64,000 nucleotides of DNA from Duganella sp. Root336D2 (GCF_001425005.1 NZ_LMDB01000012.1:248001-312000), one strand, 5' to 3'. Shown: positions 17,531 to 26,833, numbered from the stretch's first letter. A program made the numbers and translations. Notes: a model not told the origin generated them from the letters alone.

Positions 17531-18381
17531 GCGGCCTGCTTGACCGGTTGCTCGAAGTCGGTCGACAGCGCCAGCTCCTTCCATTGCGCCAGCTCCTGCT
17601 CCACCTGCCGGTGTTTGGCGTAGGCGCGGGCAACGGCGTCGCTGCCCAGCTGCAGGCGCAGTGGCGGCTGCCCGGCATCGGCCAGTTTCAGCAAGGCTTG
17701 CGACAGCCTCGCCGGATCGCCGGGCTGGGCATGATTGGCGCCGGCGGCGAAGGTGCGCATGGCGCCGACCGTGTCCTGGTATTCTTCAATGCGAACCGCA
17801 GTCTCGACCAGCGACGTGGCGTCGAGGAAGTCGGTGCGGAAGAAGCCCGGCTCCACGACAGTGACGTGCACGCCCAGCGGGGCCAGTTCCTGCGCCATCG
17901 CTTCGCTCAAGCCTTCCACCGCAAATTTGGTGGAGCCGTAGACGCCCCAGCCGTAATAAGCCTGGTAGCCGCCCAGCGAAGAAATATTGAGCACACGGCC
18001 GCTGCGCTGCTGGCGCATGACCGGCAGCACGGCGCGGCTCACGTTCAGCAGGCCAAAGACGTTGGTCTCGTAGTTGCGGCGCACTTCTTCAGCCGAAGTC
18101 TCTTCAACGGCGCCGAGGATGCCGTAGCCGGCATTATTCACCAGCACGTCGATGCGGCCGAAGCGTTCGATTGCGGCCTGGGTGGCGACGACGGCAGCGG
18201 CTTCCTTGGTGACGTCCAGCTGCACCGGCAGCAGCTTGGGATGAACGCCCAGGGCGTCGACGATCGCTTGCGGGTTGCGGGCTGCAGCTACGACGGAATC
18301 GCCACGCTCCAGGGCGTCGCGGGCAATCAGCAGGCCGAAGCCGCGGGAGGCACCAGTGATGAACCAGACTTTGTTTGCCAT
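17527..18381 (-). CDS. short-chain dehydrogenase/reductase
   Basis: A 284-residue classical SDR. It has the nucleotide loop TGASRGFG, NNAGYG, the catalytic Ser in ISSLGGYQ and YGSTK giving the Tyr-x3-Lys pair. The family reduces or oxidises alcohols and ketones with NAD(P)H; the substrate is unknown. It is divergent from a LysR gene 109 bp away, which is the usual arrangement for a regulator and its target. Its 3' end overlaps the channel gene by 4 bp. Confidence 0.9.
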   Translation of the reverse strand: MANKVWFITGASRGFGLLIARDALERGDSVVAAARNPQAIVDALGVHPKLLPVQLDVTKEAAAVVATQAAIERFGRIDVLVNNAGYGILGAVEETSAEEVRRNYETNVFGLLNVSRAVLPVMRQQRSGRVLNISSLGGYQAYYGWGVYGSTKFAVEGLSEAMAQELAPLGVHVTVVEPGFFRTDFLDATSLVETAVRIEEYQDTVGAMRTFAAGANHAQPGDPARLSQALLKLADAGQPPLRLQLGSDAVARAYAKHRQVEQELAQWKELALSTDFEQPVKQAA

Positions 18382-18490
18382 GATATTGCTCCTTCAATCG
18401 GGTGGGTTGGTGAAGGGAATATTAGGCCTCGGGAAGCTGCTACACTAGATACGGTAAAGGTGATTGATCTTCAACCAGTAGTTGTGAATC

Positions 18491-19390
18491 ATGGATAAGG
18501 CCCACGTCATCACACTGTTCATCGGCGTCGTGCACGCCGGCAGCTTCAGCCAGGCAGCGGTAGATGCCGGCTTGTCCGCGCAGGCGGTCAGCAAGGCGAT
18601 TCGCCAGCTGGAGGAATACCTCGGTGTGCGCCTGTTCCACCGCACCACGCGCAGCCTGAGCCTGACCGACGAGGGCCAGCGCCTGTTCGAACTGGCCAAC
18701 CCCGGCCTGCGCCTGCTGGACGAGGCGCTGGACCATGTGCAGAACAGCCGCGAGGCGGTCGACGGCATGATCCGCGTCGCCGCGCCTACCTCGCTGGGCA
18801 CGGTGATGCTGGCGCCGCTGCTGCGCGAGTTCCAGGAGCTGTATCCGAGCGCCCATTTCGACATGCTGTTCGATGACCACTTCACCGATTTGATCGAATC
18901 GAAGATCGACGTCGGCTTCCGTGCGGGTAATCCGCCTGAGCGCAACCTGGTCGCGCGCCAGCTGGGCAGAATTCCGCTGTATATCTGCGCCTCGCGCGGC
19001 TACATTGAGCGTCACGGCGCGCCGCGCACGGTGGAGGAGCTGCAGCAGCACCGCTGCACCGGCTTCCGCCAGCCGAACACGGGCCGCGTCATTCCGTGGG
19101 AGATGAAAGGGCAGGGCGGAACGGTTTATCAGGATGTGCCGTGCGTGGCGACCTTCAACACGGCGGAAGGCGAGGTGGAGGCGGTACGCGCCGGCGTCGG
19201 CATCGGGCAGCTGGCGTTGTATATGGTGGAGCGCGACCTGGCAGAGGGACGGCTGGTGCACCTGCTGCCGACCCACGTGACGGCGAATGCGGCTGTTTAC
19301 ATGTACTATCCGCAGCGCAGCCGCATGCCGATGCGCGTGCGGCACTTTATCGACTTCATGATGAAACGCAAATGGACCGCCTTTACCTGA
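18491..19390 (+). CDS. LysR-family transcriptional regulator (CrgA-like)
   Basis: A 299-residue LTTR with an N-terminal winged helix-turn-helix (FIGVVHAGSFSQAAVDAGLSAQAVSKAIRQLEEYLGVRLFHRTTRS) and a C-terminal effector domain (residues about 90-295). It likely controls the divergent SDR gene from the 109-bp shared gap. It overlaps the next LysR gene by 19 bp. Confidence 0.92.
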   Translation: MDKAHVITLFIGVVHAGSFSQAAVDAGLSAQAVSKAIRQLEEYLGVRLFHRTTRSLSLTDEGQRLFELANPGLRLLDEALDHVQNSREAVDGMIRVAAPTSLGTVMLAPLLREFQELYPSAHFDMLFDDHFTDLIESKIDVGFRAGNPPERNLVARQLGRIPLYICASRGYIERHGAPRTVEELQQHRCTGFRQPNTGRVIPWEMKGQGGTVYQDVPCVATFNTAEGEVEAVRAGVGIGQLALYMVERDLAEGRLVHLLPTHVTANAAVYMYYPQRSRMPMRVRHFIDFMMKRKWTAFT

Positions 19391-20280
19391 TGACTGTCTA
19401 CGTGGCCGTGGCCGAGGAGCAGGGCTTCGCGTCAGGCGCGCGCCGCCTGGGCCTGTCGCCGCCTGCCGTCACGCGCGCGGTGGCGGCGCTGGAGGAAAGG
19501 CTGGGCGTAAGGCTGCTGGACCGTACCACGCGCCACGTGCGGGTGACGGAAGCGGGCCAGCGCTACCTGGACGATGCGCGCCGCATCATCGCGGAAGTCG
19601 ATGAAGCCGACGATGCGGTGGCGGGTATCAACGCCGCGCCGCGCGGCCACCTGACCGTCACCGCGCCGGTGCTGTTCGGCCGCATCTACGTCGTGCCCGG
19701 CATCGTCGACTACCTGCAGCGCTATCCTGCGATGGATGTTTCCACTGTCTTTGTCGACCGCGTGACCAACCTGCTGGAGGAGGGCATCGACGTCGGCATC
19801 CGCATCGGCGAGCTGCCCGACTCGAGCATGCGTGCGATTCCCGTCGGGCAGGTGCGGCGCATGATCATCGCCTCGCCTTCCTATATAGCGAAGCATGGCG
19901 CGCCGGCCACGCCGCAGGAACTGGAGCAACACACCGTTGTCGCTTCATCCGGCTCCAGCGTGCCGCCGGACTGGCGCTTCCAGCATGGCGGCAGCACGCA
20001 ATCGCTGCGGGTCAAGCCGCGCCTGGGCGTGAATAACAATGACTCGGCTATCGAGGCGGTGCGCAGCGGTTTCGGCATCGCCCGCCTGCTGTCCTACCAG
20101 GCGGCCGCCTTGCTCGATGCCGGAGAACTGGTGGAGGTGCTGCAGGACTACGCCACGCCGGCCGTGCCGATCCATATCATCCACCGCGACAGCCGCCAGG
20201 GTTCAACCCGCATTCGCAGCTTCGTGGACCTGATGGCCGAGCGCCTGCGCACCGATCCGAGGCTCCAACCGGTGCGCTGA
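19372..20280 (+). CDS. second LysR-family transcriptional regulator
   Basis: A 302-residue LTTR with its own helix-turn-helix (FASGARRLGLSPPAVTRAVAALEERLGVRLLDRTTRH) and effector domain (VTAPVLFGRIYVVPG). The ATG at 19372 lies inside the end of the preceding LysR gene, so it is probably translationally coupled. The frame is open further upstream only as a shadow of that gene. The two proteins are related but clearly different in the effector part, so they may respond to different ligands or form mixed oligomers. Confidence 0.9.
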   Translation: MDRLYLMTVYVAVAEEQGFASGARRLGLSPPAVTRAVAALEERLGVRLLDRTTRHVRVTEAGQRYLDDARRIIAEVDEADDAVAGINAAPRGHLTVTAPVLFGRIYVVPGIVDYLQRYPAMDVSTVFVDRVTNLLEEGIDVGIRIGELPDSSMRAIPVGQVRRMIIASPSYIAKHGAPATPQELEQHTVVASSGSSVPPDWRFQHGGSTQSLRVKPRLGVNNNDSAIEAVRSGFGIARLLSYQAAALLDAGELVEVLQDYATPAVPIHIIHRDSRQGSTRIRSFVDLMAERLRTDPRLQPVR

Positions 20281-20348
20281 CAGCGCTAAATTGGTGCGGC
20301 GCACAAACGCAGTGCTTGATTTTCACCGGCATCGCCCCGGAAGCGGGG

Positions 20349-20364
20349 TGGCACGGCGCTTGCA
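20349..20364 (+). promoter_or_regulatory. sigma-54 promoter (-24/-12) for the nitrate-type ABC operon
   Basis: TGGCACG-GCGC-TTGCA at 20349-20364 matches the -24/-12 consensus (TGGCACG-N4-TTGCA) exactly, 33 bases before the binding-protein ATG. About 45 bases upstream GTGC-GGC-GCAC (20294-20304) is a small inverted repeat that could be an NtrC-type activator site. Nitrogen control of the operon is the direct inference. Confidence 0.85.
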
Positions 20365-20396
20365 ATATCCCCATTATTTACTCACCGGGGATAGAG

Positions 20397-21617
20397 ATGG
20401 ATCGCACGTTCAGCCTTACCCGCCGTCGCCTGCTTGCTGCGGGCGCTGCGACAGCCTTATCGAATTACGCCTGGGCTGCAGGCTCCGACAAGCCGGAAAA
20501 AGAAGAAGTCAAAGTCGGCTTCATTCCCCTCACTGATTGCGCCTCGGTCGTGATGGCGTCCTTGCTGGGCTTCGACAAGAAGTACGGCATCAAGATCGTG
20601 TTGAGCAAAGAGGCCTCATGGCCCGCCGTGCGCGACAAGCTGGTGAACGGTGAGCTCGATGCTGCACATGTGCTGTATGGCCTGGTGTACGGCGTGCACC
20701 TTGGCGCCGGCGGCGCGAAGAAAGACATGGCCGTGCTGATGAACCTCAATCACAACGGCCAGGCGATCACGCTGTCGAAGAAGCTTTCCGACAAAGGGGC
20801 GGTCGACGGCGTGTCGCTGGCAAAGCTGATGCGCGCCGAGCCGCGCGAATACACCTTCGCCCAGACTTTCCCAACCGGTACGCATGCAATGTGGCTGTAT
20901 TACTGGCTCGCTTCATACGGCATCAATCCGATGCAGGACGCGAAGATGATCACCGTGCCGCCGCCGCAAATGGTAGCGAATATGCGGATCGGGAATATGG
21001 ACGGTTTCTGCGTGGGTGAGCCGTGGAACCACCGCGCGATCGTGGACGGCATCGGCATCACGGCGGTCACTACGCAGGATATCTGGCGCGACCATCCGGA
21101 GAAGGTGCTCGGTACCAGCGCGGAGTGGGTGAAGAAGTATCCGAACACCGCACGCGCACTGGTCGCAGCGGTGCTGGAAGCGGGGCGCTGGATCGATGCA
21201 TCCCTGTCGAACAAGGTGAGGATGGCCGAAGCCATTGCCGACAAATCCTACGTCAACACCACGGTCGACGTGATCGGCCAGCGCATCATGGGGCGCTACC
21301 AGAATGGGCTTGGCAAGGTCTGGGATGATCCGAACTACATGAAGTTCTTCAATGACGGCGCGGTGAATTTCCCTTACCTGAGCGACGGCATGTGGTTCCT
21401 GACGCAGCAGAAACGCTGGGGCTTGCTGAAGTCGGAGCCTGATTACCTGGCCGTTGCGACGCAGGTCAACCAGATTGAGGTCTACAAGGATGCGGCAAGC
21501 ATGGCGAAGGTGAATGTGCCGAAGTCGCCGCTGCGTAGCGTGAAGATGGTCGACGGCGCACTTTGGGACGGCAAGAATCCCAAGGCGTATGCCGACTCGT
21601 TCAAGATCAAGGTGTGA
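20397..21617 (+). CDS. nrtA: nitrate-type ABC transporter substrate-binding protein (NrtA/NasF family)
   Basis: The 406-residue protein has a twin-arginine signal (SLTRRRLLAAGAAT) and the CmpA/NrtA fold pattern GFIPLTDCASVVMASLLGFDKKYG, SKEASWPAVRDKLVNGELDAAH and later MDGFCVGEPWNH. Members bind nitrate, nitrite, cyanate or bicarbonate in the periplasm. The ATG at 20397 is just after GATAGAG and gives a proper Tat signal; the open frame upstream crosses the promoter. First gene of a three-gene operon, 11 bp before the permease. No nitrate reductase lies nearby, so nitrate is a likely but unproven ligand. Confidence 0.88.
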   Translation: MDRTFSLTRRRLLAAGAATALSNYAWAAGSDKPEKEEVKVGFIPLTDCASVVMASLLGFDKKYGIKIVLSKEASWPAVRDKLVNGELDAAHVLYGLVYGVHLGAGGAKKDMAVLMNLNHNGQAITLSKKLSDKGAVDGVSLAKLMRAEPREYTFAQTFPTGTHAMWLYYWLASYGINPMQDAKMITVPPPQMVANMRIGNMDGFCVGEPWNHRAIVDGIGITAVTTQDIWRDHPEKVLGTSAEWVKKYPNTARALVAAVLEAGRWIDASLSNKVRMAEAIADKSYVNTTVDVIGQRIMGRYQNGLGKVWDDPNYMKFFNDGAVNFPYLSDGMWFLTQQKRWGLLKSEPDYLAVATQVNQIEVYKDAASMAKVNVPKSPLRSVKMVDGALWDGKNPKAYADSFKIKV

Positions 21618-21628
21618 AGGGAGGGCAT

Positions 21629-22525
21629 ATGAATGCAGTCTACGAATCGATAGAGGGCATAGGCGCGGCCACAGCCGCGGACGCAGCGCCTGCACCGTCG
21701 CGCCGCGCACGCCTGGCAGCGAAGGGAGTACGCCTGGCGCCGGAGGGCGGGCGGCTGCGGCCCTTCGTCATGAAGGTGCTGCCGCCGCTGCTTGGCCTGT
21801 CGCTGCTGCTGCTGGCCTGGCAAATCCTGGCAGTACGAAATGCAGGGTTTCCAACGCCGCTGGAAACCTGGCATGAGGCGGTGAAGCTGTTTGCCGATCC
21901 GTTCTACCGCAAGGGCCCGAACGACCAGGGCATAGGTTGGAATATCCTTGCGTCGCTGCGCCGGGTGGCGCTTGGCTTTGGCCTGGCGGCGCTGGTCGGC
22001 ATTCCGCTAGGCTTCCTGATCGGCCGCTTCTCCTTTGTGTATGGCATGTTCAGCCCTTTAATCAGCCTGCTGAAGCCCGTGTCGCCGCTGGCCTGGCTGC
22101 CGATTGGGCTGCTGGTCTTCAAGGCCGCCGATCCGGCCGCGATCTGGGCCATCTTCATCTGCTCGATCTGGCCGATGATCGTCAACACAGCTGTTGGTGT
22201 GCAGCGCGTGCCGCAGGATTACCTGAACGTGGCACGTGTGCTGGACTTGTCCGAGTGGAAGGTGGTGACCAGGATCCTGCTGCCTTCCGTGTTGCCCTAC
22301 ATGCTGACCGGCGTGCGGCTGGCGATCGGTACCGCATGGCTGGTGATCGTCGCCGCTGAAATGCTGACCGGCGGAGTTGGCATTGGCTTCTGGGTATGGG
22401 ATGAATGGAACAACATGAATGTGCCGCACATCCTGATCGCCATTGGCGTGATCGGCATGGTCGGCCTGCTGCTGGAACTGGCGCTGGTCGCGCTGGCCAA
22501 AGCCTTCAGCTATGAGGAGAAATGA
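21629..22525 (+). CDS. nrtB: ABC transporter permease (NrtB family)
   Basis: A 298-residue membrane protein. After a 50-residue cytoplasmic N terminus there are about six helices and the binding-protein-dependent permease loop (residues about 190-235; VQRVPQDYLNVARVLDLSEW). The closing WVWDEWNNMNVPHILIAIGVIG is characteristic of the nitrate/taurine permease group. GGGAGGG lies upstream of the ATG. The stop is one base from the ATPase start, so the two subunits are made together. Confidence 0.9.
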   Translation: MNAVYESIEGIGAATAADAAPAPSRRARLAAKGVRLAPEGGRLRPFVMKVLPPLLGLSLLLLAWQILAVRNAGFPTPLETWHEAVKLFADPFYRKGPNDQGIGWNILASLRRVALGFGLAALVGIPLGFLIGRFSFVYGMFSPLISLLKPVSPLAWLPIGLLVFKAADPAAIWAIFICSIWPMIVNTAVGVQRVPQDYLNVARVLDLSEWKVVTRILLPSVLPYMLTGVRLAIGTAWLVIVAAEMLTGGVGIGFWVWDEWNNMNVPHILIAIGVIGMVGLLLELALVALAKAFSYEEK

Positions 22526-22526
22526 G

Positions 22527-23321
22527 ATGGCGTCGAAATTCATCGATATCAGCAGGGTCGATATGCGCTTCGGCCAATTCCACGCGCTGAGCGACATCAA
22601 CCTGGCGGTGGAACAGGGCGAATTCATCACCCTGATCGGCCATTCCGGCTGCGGCAAATCGACACTGCTCAACCTGATCGCGGGCCTGAACTTGCCAAGC
22701 AGCGGCGTGCTGGTTTGCAGCGGGCGTGAAATCGCCGGGCCGGGACCGGAACGCGCGGTAGTGTTCCAGAACCATTCACTGCTGCCTTGGCTGACCTGCT
22801 TCGAGAACATCTACCTGGCGGTGGAGCGCGTATTCGGCGGCAAAGAGTTGCGCGCGCAGCTGGACGAACGCACCTGGAAAGCGTTGGAGCTGGTCGGGTT
22901 GGCGGCGGCCGGCGGCAAGCGGCCCACCGAAATTTCGGGCGGCATGAAGCAGCGCGTTGGCATCGCCCGGGCGCTGTCGATGGAGCCGAAAGTGCTGCTG
23001 ATGGACGAACCGTTCGGCGCCCTCGACGCCCTGACGCGCGCCCACCTGCAGGATGAATTGATGCGCATCGTTGCCGCTACCGGTGCCACGGTGGTGATGG
23101 TCACGCATGACGTGGATGAGGCGGTGTTGCTGTCCGACCGCATTGTCATGATGACAAATGGTCCAGCTGCCACGATCGGCGGTATTGTTAAAGTAAGGCT
23201 GGAGCGCCCGCGCGACAGGCTAGCCCTGGCCCAGGATGCGCTTTACCTCGACTACCGGACCAGCGTACTGGAGTTCCTCTACCAGCGGCAAGGACGCCCG
23301 GCACAACGTTTTGCTGCATAG
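22527..23321 (+). CDS. nrtD: ABC transporter ATP-binding protein (NrtD family)
   Basis: A 264-residue ATPase with Walker A GHSGCGKST (residues about 44-52), Q-loop FQNHSLLPW, signature SGGMKQRVG and Walker B VLLMDEPFGALD, followed by the switch His in VTHDVDEAVL. FQNHSLLPWL is typical of the nitrate/sulfonate/taurine group. The ATG at 22527 follows the permease stop by one base and has GAGGAGA upstream. No second, NrtC-type fused ATPase is present, as in many proteobacterial systems. Confidence 0.9.
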   Translation: MASKFIDISRVDMRFGQFHALSDINLAVEQGEFITLIGHSGCGKSTLLNLIAGLNLPSSGVLVCSGREIAGPGPERAVVFQNHSLLPWLTCFENIYLAVERVFGGKELRAQLDERTWKALELVGLAAAGGKRPTEISGGMKQRVGIARALSMEPKVLLMDEPFGALDALTRAHLQDELMRIVAATGATVVMVTHDVDEAVLLSDRIVMMTNGPAATIGGIVKVRLERPRDRLALAQDALYLDYRTSVLEFLYQRQGRPAQRFAA

Positions 23322-23392
23322 CAATGTACAAAAGTGTGGCAGCAGGACGGCTCTGCTGCTACATTTGTGGTCTATACAAATGGAGACGCATG

Positions 23393-23560
23393 ATGAGTAC
23401 CGAAGTACAGCAGCACGAAGTTATCAAAGAAGCAAAGCGGGATGAAAAGCCGAACCGCCACGAACTGGTACGCCAGCAGATGAACCACACCGGCCTGCGT
23501 ACCGGTATTGCAGCCGGCCTGCTGGCCCTGGTGGGCCTGAGCGCCTGGCTGCTCGCCTGA
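23393..23560 (+). CDS. small single-helix membrane protein, unknown function
   Basis: A 55-residue protein: a charged N terminus (residues 1-35, rich in Glu, Lys, Arg, Gln) and one C-terminal membrane helix (GIAAGLLALVGLSAWLLA) that ends at the stop codon, a tail-anchored layout. GGAGA lies seven bases before the second of two adjacent ATGs (23390 and 23393), so the second was chosen. Its stop TGA abuts the convergent tsaD stop with no gap. No family recognised. Confidence 0.7.
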   Translation: MSTEVQQHEVIKEAKRDEKPNRHELVRQQMNHTGLRTGIAAGLLALVGLSAWLLA

Positions 23561-24595
23561 TCAAATAACCCGCAGTTCGTCCAGCGGCCAACGCGGACGG
23601 ACATTGAAGGAATAATCCCGCTGCGCCGCCTGCGGATTGATCTGCAGGCGCATGGCGCCGGCGAAGGCAATCATTGCCCCGTTATCGGTGCAGAATTCCA
23701 GTTCCGGGTAGTAGACCTTGAAGTGCTTCTTTTTGGCTGCCGCGTTCAGCGATGCGCGCAGCTGCGCGTTCGCACCGACGCCACCGGCAATCACCAGGCG
23801 TTTCAGGCCGGTCTGCTTTAGCGCGGACAGGCATTTGGCCGTCAGCACATCCACGATCGCATCCACGAAACCGCGCGCGATGTTTGCCTTGTCCTGCTCG
23901 CAGACATTGGCAGCGCCGCCGCTGTTGTTCACTACCGTCAGCACTGCTGTCTTCAGGCCCGAGAACGAGAACATCAGGTCCTTCGAGTGCAGCATGGGAC
24001 GCGGCAGCTTGTAGGCTTCCGGATCGCCGAATTCGGCCATGCGCGAAATGGCCGGGCCGCCGGGGTAGCCCAGACCGAGCAGCTTGGCCGATTTATCGAA
24101 TGCTTCACCAGCCGCATCATCCAGAGTTTCACCCAGCAGTTCGTACTGGCCGACGCCGTCTACGCGCATCAGCTGCGTATGGCCGCCGGAAACCAGCAGC
24201 GCGACGAAAGGGAATTCCGGCGGCTCGCTGGCCAGCAGCGGCGACAGCAGGTGGCCTTCCAGGTGGTGCACGCCCAGTACCGGCTTATCCAGCGCCAGGC
24301 CCAGGGAGCAGGCGATGGCGGAACCAACCAGCAGGGCGCCGGCCAGGCCCGGCCCTTGCGTGTAGGCGATGGCGTCGATGTCCTGGGCGGCCATTCCAGC
24401 CTTGGACAGCGCCTGCTCCAACAGCGGAATCGCGCGGCGGATGTGGTCGCGCGAGGCCAGTTCCGGCACCACGCCACCGTATTCCTCATGCATCGCTACC
24501 TGCGAGTGCAGGGCGTGCGACAACAGGCCGCGCTGCGTGTCATACAGGGCCAGGCCGGTTTCGTCACAAGAGGATTCAACGCCGAGAACGATCAT
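23561..24595 (-). CDS. tsaD: tRNA N6-adenosine threonylcarbamoyltransferase TsaD
   Basis: A 344-residue protein that, with TsaB and TsaE, adds threonylcarbamoyl to A37 of ANN-decoding tRNAs. It has the ASKHA fold, start [14 protein letters not shown], the metal motif HHLEGH (residues about 110-115) and [10 protein letters not shown] plus the late CTDNGAMIA. Length is normal. The ATG at 24593-24595 gives the conserved start; no clear Shine-Dalgarno is visible. It is divergent from the GntR gene 86 bp away. Confidence 0.95.
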   Translation of the reverse strand: MIVLGVESSCDETGLALYDTQRGLLSHALHSQVAMHEEYGGVVPELASRDHIRRAIPLLEQALSKAGMAAQDIDAIAYTQGPGLAGALLVGSAIACSLGLALDKPVLGVHHLEGHLLSPLLASEPPEFPFVALLVSGGHTQLMRVDGVGQYELLGETLDDAAGEAFDKSAKLLGLGYPGGPAISRMAEFGDPEAYKLPRPMLHSKDLMFSFSGLKTAVLTVVNNSGGAANVCEQDKANIARGFVDAIVDVLTAKCLSALKQTGLKRLVIAGGVGANAQLRASLNAAAKKKHFKVYYPELEFCTDNGAMIAFAGAMRLQINPQAAQRDYSFNVRPRWPLDELRVI

Positions 24596-24655
24596 TGGAG
24601 TGCACAAAGGGTAAAAGCAATCCGCCATTGTAATTGAAAGCCAGCTTGCGATGAT

Positions 24656-24674
24656 TGGTATACGTGTATACAAT
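24656..24674 (+). promoter_or_regulatory. probable GntR-type operator
   Basis: GTATAC-GT-GTATAC (24658-24671) lies in a TTG..CAAT context eight to ten bases before the GntR start. It fits the FadR/FCD-type operator style (TNGTnnnACNA) and suggests autoregulation; it also lies in the gap shared with tsaD. Confidence 0.55.
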
Positions 24675-24681
24675 TGATTGC

Positions 24682-25311
24682 ATGAAGACACCTCCACCCC
24701 GTGCGCACGGCGGTCCGGCCATCCTGGCGGCCCTGCGCGGCGCCATCAGCAACGGCGAACTGGCGCCCGGCGCCGTGCTGCGCCAGGCCGAACTGGCCGA
24801 ACAATTCGGCACCAGCCGTATCCCCGTGCGCGAAGCGCTCAATTCCCTGCAGGCGGAAGGCCTGGTGCAGATCGAGCCGAATCGCGGCGCCTTCGTGACC
24901 ACCTTGAGCGCCGAAGAACTGCGTGAGCTGTTCGACCTGCGCGTGCTGCTGGAGACCGAGGTGCTGCGGCGCGCGGTGCCCTTGCATTCGGAGCGCAGCC
25001 TGCGCCGGCTGGAGGCGATCCAGCACGAACTGGATGGCGAGACTGTGCCGCTGGAATGGCTGCGGCTCGACCGCGCCTTCCATGACGAACTGTATGCGCC
25101 AAGCGCGAGGCCGCGCAGCTTGCAGCTGGTGGGCAGCTTGCGGTCTTCGGTGGAGCGCTTTTACCTGGCGCGCCTGGGGCCGGAGGCGCGCCGTCCGGAA
25201 TGGAACGATGAGCACCAACGCCTGATCGCGCTGGTGAGGGCAGGTGATGCTGAGGGCGCGTGCGCCATGCTGGCCGCGCACCTGCGCGAAACTGAAAGGA
25301 GCATGACTTGA
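24682..25311 (+). CDS. GntR-family transcriptional regulator (FCD-type)
   Basis: A 209-residue regulator: winged helix-turn-helix at residues about 15-75 ([35 protein letters not shown]) and an all-helical C-terminal effector domain (about 80-205) with the FCD-type [16 protein letters not shown] start. FCD regulators usually bind small organic acids. The ATG at 24682 follows a palindromic operator-like site. It overlaps the OsmC-family gene by 4 bp, so the two form one unit. Confidence 0.9.
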   Translation: MKTPPPRAHGGPAILAALRGAISNGELAPGAVLRQAELAEQFGTSRIPVREALNSLQAEGLVQIEPNRGAFVTTLSAEELRELFDLRVLLETEVLRRAVPLHSERSLRRLEAIQHELDGETVPLEWLRLDRAFHDELYAPSARPRSLQLVGSLRSSVERFYLARLGPEARRPEWNDEHQRLIALVRAGDAEGACAMLAAHLRETERSMT

Positions 25312-25763
25312 GCATTCATACCGCGGAAGTTGCGTGGCATCGGCACGACGCCAAATTCACCGATAACCGGTACAGCCGCCTGCATAAATGGACGTTTGAC
25401 GGCGGCATGGTAGTGCCCGGATCGTCGTCGCCGCATGTGGTGAGGGTGCCGCTGTCAGATCCTTCTGCGGTGGATCCGGAGGAGGCATATGTGGCTTCGC
25501 TATCGAGCTGCCATATGCTGTGGTTCCTGAGCCTGGCGGCGCGCGACGGGTATGTGGTCGACAGCTACGTCGATGCGGCGGAAGGGAAGATGGAAGATGG
25601 CTGGATCAGCGTGGTGACGCTGAAGCCGCTGGTCGCCTTCTCGGGCGAGAAGGCGCCGACGGATGCGGAGCTGGAGCGCCTGCACCACGAAGCACATGGA
25701 GCGTGCTTCCTGGCGCGTTCGGTCAAGTCCGAGATGAAGGTTGAAGGCAGCTGGCGCTATTAA
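25308..25763 (+). CDS. OsmC-family peroxidase-like protein
   Basis: A 151-residue OsmC/Ohr-fold protein with both conserved cysteines: Cys68 in SLSSCHMLWFLSLAARDG and Cys133 in GACFLARSV. The family reduces organic peroxides through this pair. The start is TTG at 25308, inside the end of the GntR gene (overlap TTGA), behind AAAGGAG; the coupling suggests the regulator and enzyme are made together. Its stop shares TTAA with the convergent DAHP synthase gene. Confidence 0.88.
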   Translation: MSIHTAEVAWHRHDAKFTDNRYSRLHKWTFDGGMVVPGSSSPHVVRVPLSDPSAVDPEEAYVASLSSCHMLWFLSLAARDGYVVDSYVDAAEGKMEDGWISVVTLKPLVAFSGEKAPTDAELERLHHEAHGACFLARSVKSEMKVEGSWRY

Positions 25764-26818
25764 GGACGGGCACGCAGTTCGCGGTCAGCCTCTTTCAGCA
25801 CGCGAACCGTGGTCTCCCAGTCGATGCAGGCGTCGGTCACCGAGCAGCCGTATTTGAGTTCCGACAGGTCCGCCGGAATCTTCTGGTTGCCCGCCACAAT
25901 GTTCGACTCGATCATCACGCCGACGACGGATTCATTGCCGTGCACGATCTGGTTGACCACATCGGTCATCACCAGCGGCTGCAGTTCCGGCTTCTTGTAC
26001 GAATTGGCGTGCGAGCAGTCGATCACGATATTGGCCGGCAGCTTGGCCTTCTGCAGCGACTGTTCCGCGATTGCCACCGACACGGAATCATAGTTAGGCC
26101 GGCCGTCGCCCCCGCGCAGCACCACGTGGCCATGCGGATTGCCCCGCGTGCGCACGACGGACACATTACCCTGGCTGTTAATGCCCAGGAAGGCGTGCGG
26201 ATTCGCCGCCGACAGGATGGCGTTGATCGCAATGCCGATATCGCCGTCGGTGCCGTTCTTGAACCCGACAGGAGTCGACAGGCCCGACGACATTTCGCGG
26301 TGGGTCTGCGATTCGGTGGTGCGGGCGCCGATGGCGGTCCAGGCGATCAGGTCGCCCAGGTATTGCGGCGAGATCGGGTCCAGCGCCTCGGTGGCGGTTG
26401 GCAGGCCCAGTTCGCAGACGTCCAGCAGGAATTGGCGCGCTTTCAGCATGCCCTCGTCGACGCGGAACGAGTCGTCCATATACGGATCGTTGATATAGCC
26501 CTTCCAGCCGGTGGTGGTGCGCGGCTTTTCGAAATACACGCGCATTACCAGCAGCATGGTGTCCTTGACTTCTTCCTGCAGCGCTTTCAGGCGGCGCGCA
26601 TAGTCCAGGCCCGCGACAGGGTCATGGATGGAGCAAGGACCGACGACGACGAACAGGCGCTTGTCCTTGCGCTCCAGGATGGCGCGCAGGTCGGCGCGGC
26701 CCTTGGTGACGGTGTCGGAGGCCTTGTCGGTCAGCGGCAGTTTCGCATGCAGCTCCTCAGGGGTGGGCATGGATGCGAACGAGGTAACGTTAATGTTTTC
26801 AAGGTTTTGGGCGATCAT
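25760..26818 (-). CDS. aroG: 3-deoxy-7-phosphoheptulonate (DAHP) synthase, class I
   Basis: A 352-residue enzyme that condenses phosphoenolpyruvate and erythrose-4-phosphate, the first step of aromatic amino acid synthesis. AroFGH-type signatures are present: VVGPCSIHD, MRVYFEKPRTTTGWKGYINDP, GARTTESQTHREMSSGL, RGGDGRPNYD and DCSHANS. The N-terminal 40 residues carry the regulatory extension, so it is probably feedback-inhibited; by which amino acid is not clear. The ATG at 26816-26818 gives the expected length; the longer open frame upstream overlaps ybiB on the other strand. Confidence 0.93.
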   Translation of the reverse strand: MIAQNLENINVTSFASMPTPEELHAKLPLTDKASDTVTKGRADLRAILERKDKRLFVVVGPCSIHDPVAGLDYARRLKALQEEVKDTMLLVMRVYFEKPRTTTGWKGYINDPYMDDSFRVDEGMLKARQFLLDVCELGLPTATEALDPISPQYLGDLIAWTAIGARTTESQTHREMSSGLSTPVGFKNGTDGDIGIAINAILSAANPHAFLGINSQGNVSVVRTRGNPHGHVVLRGGDGRPNYDSVSVAIAEQSLQKAKLPANIVIDCSHANSYKKPELQPLVMTDVVNQIVHGNESVVGVMIESNIVAGNQKIPADLSELKYGCSVTDACIDWETTVRVLKEADRELRARP

Positions 26819-26833
26819 GATCAGTCTGCTTTT

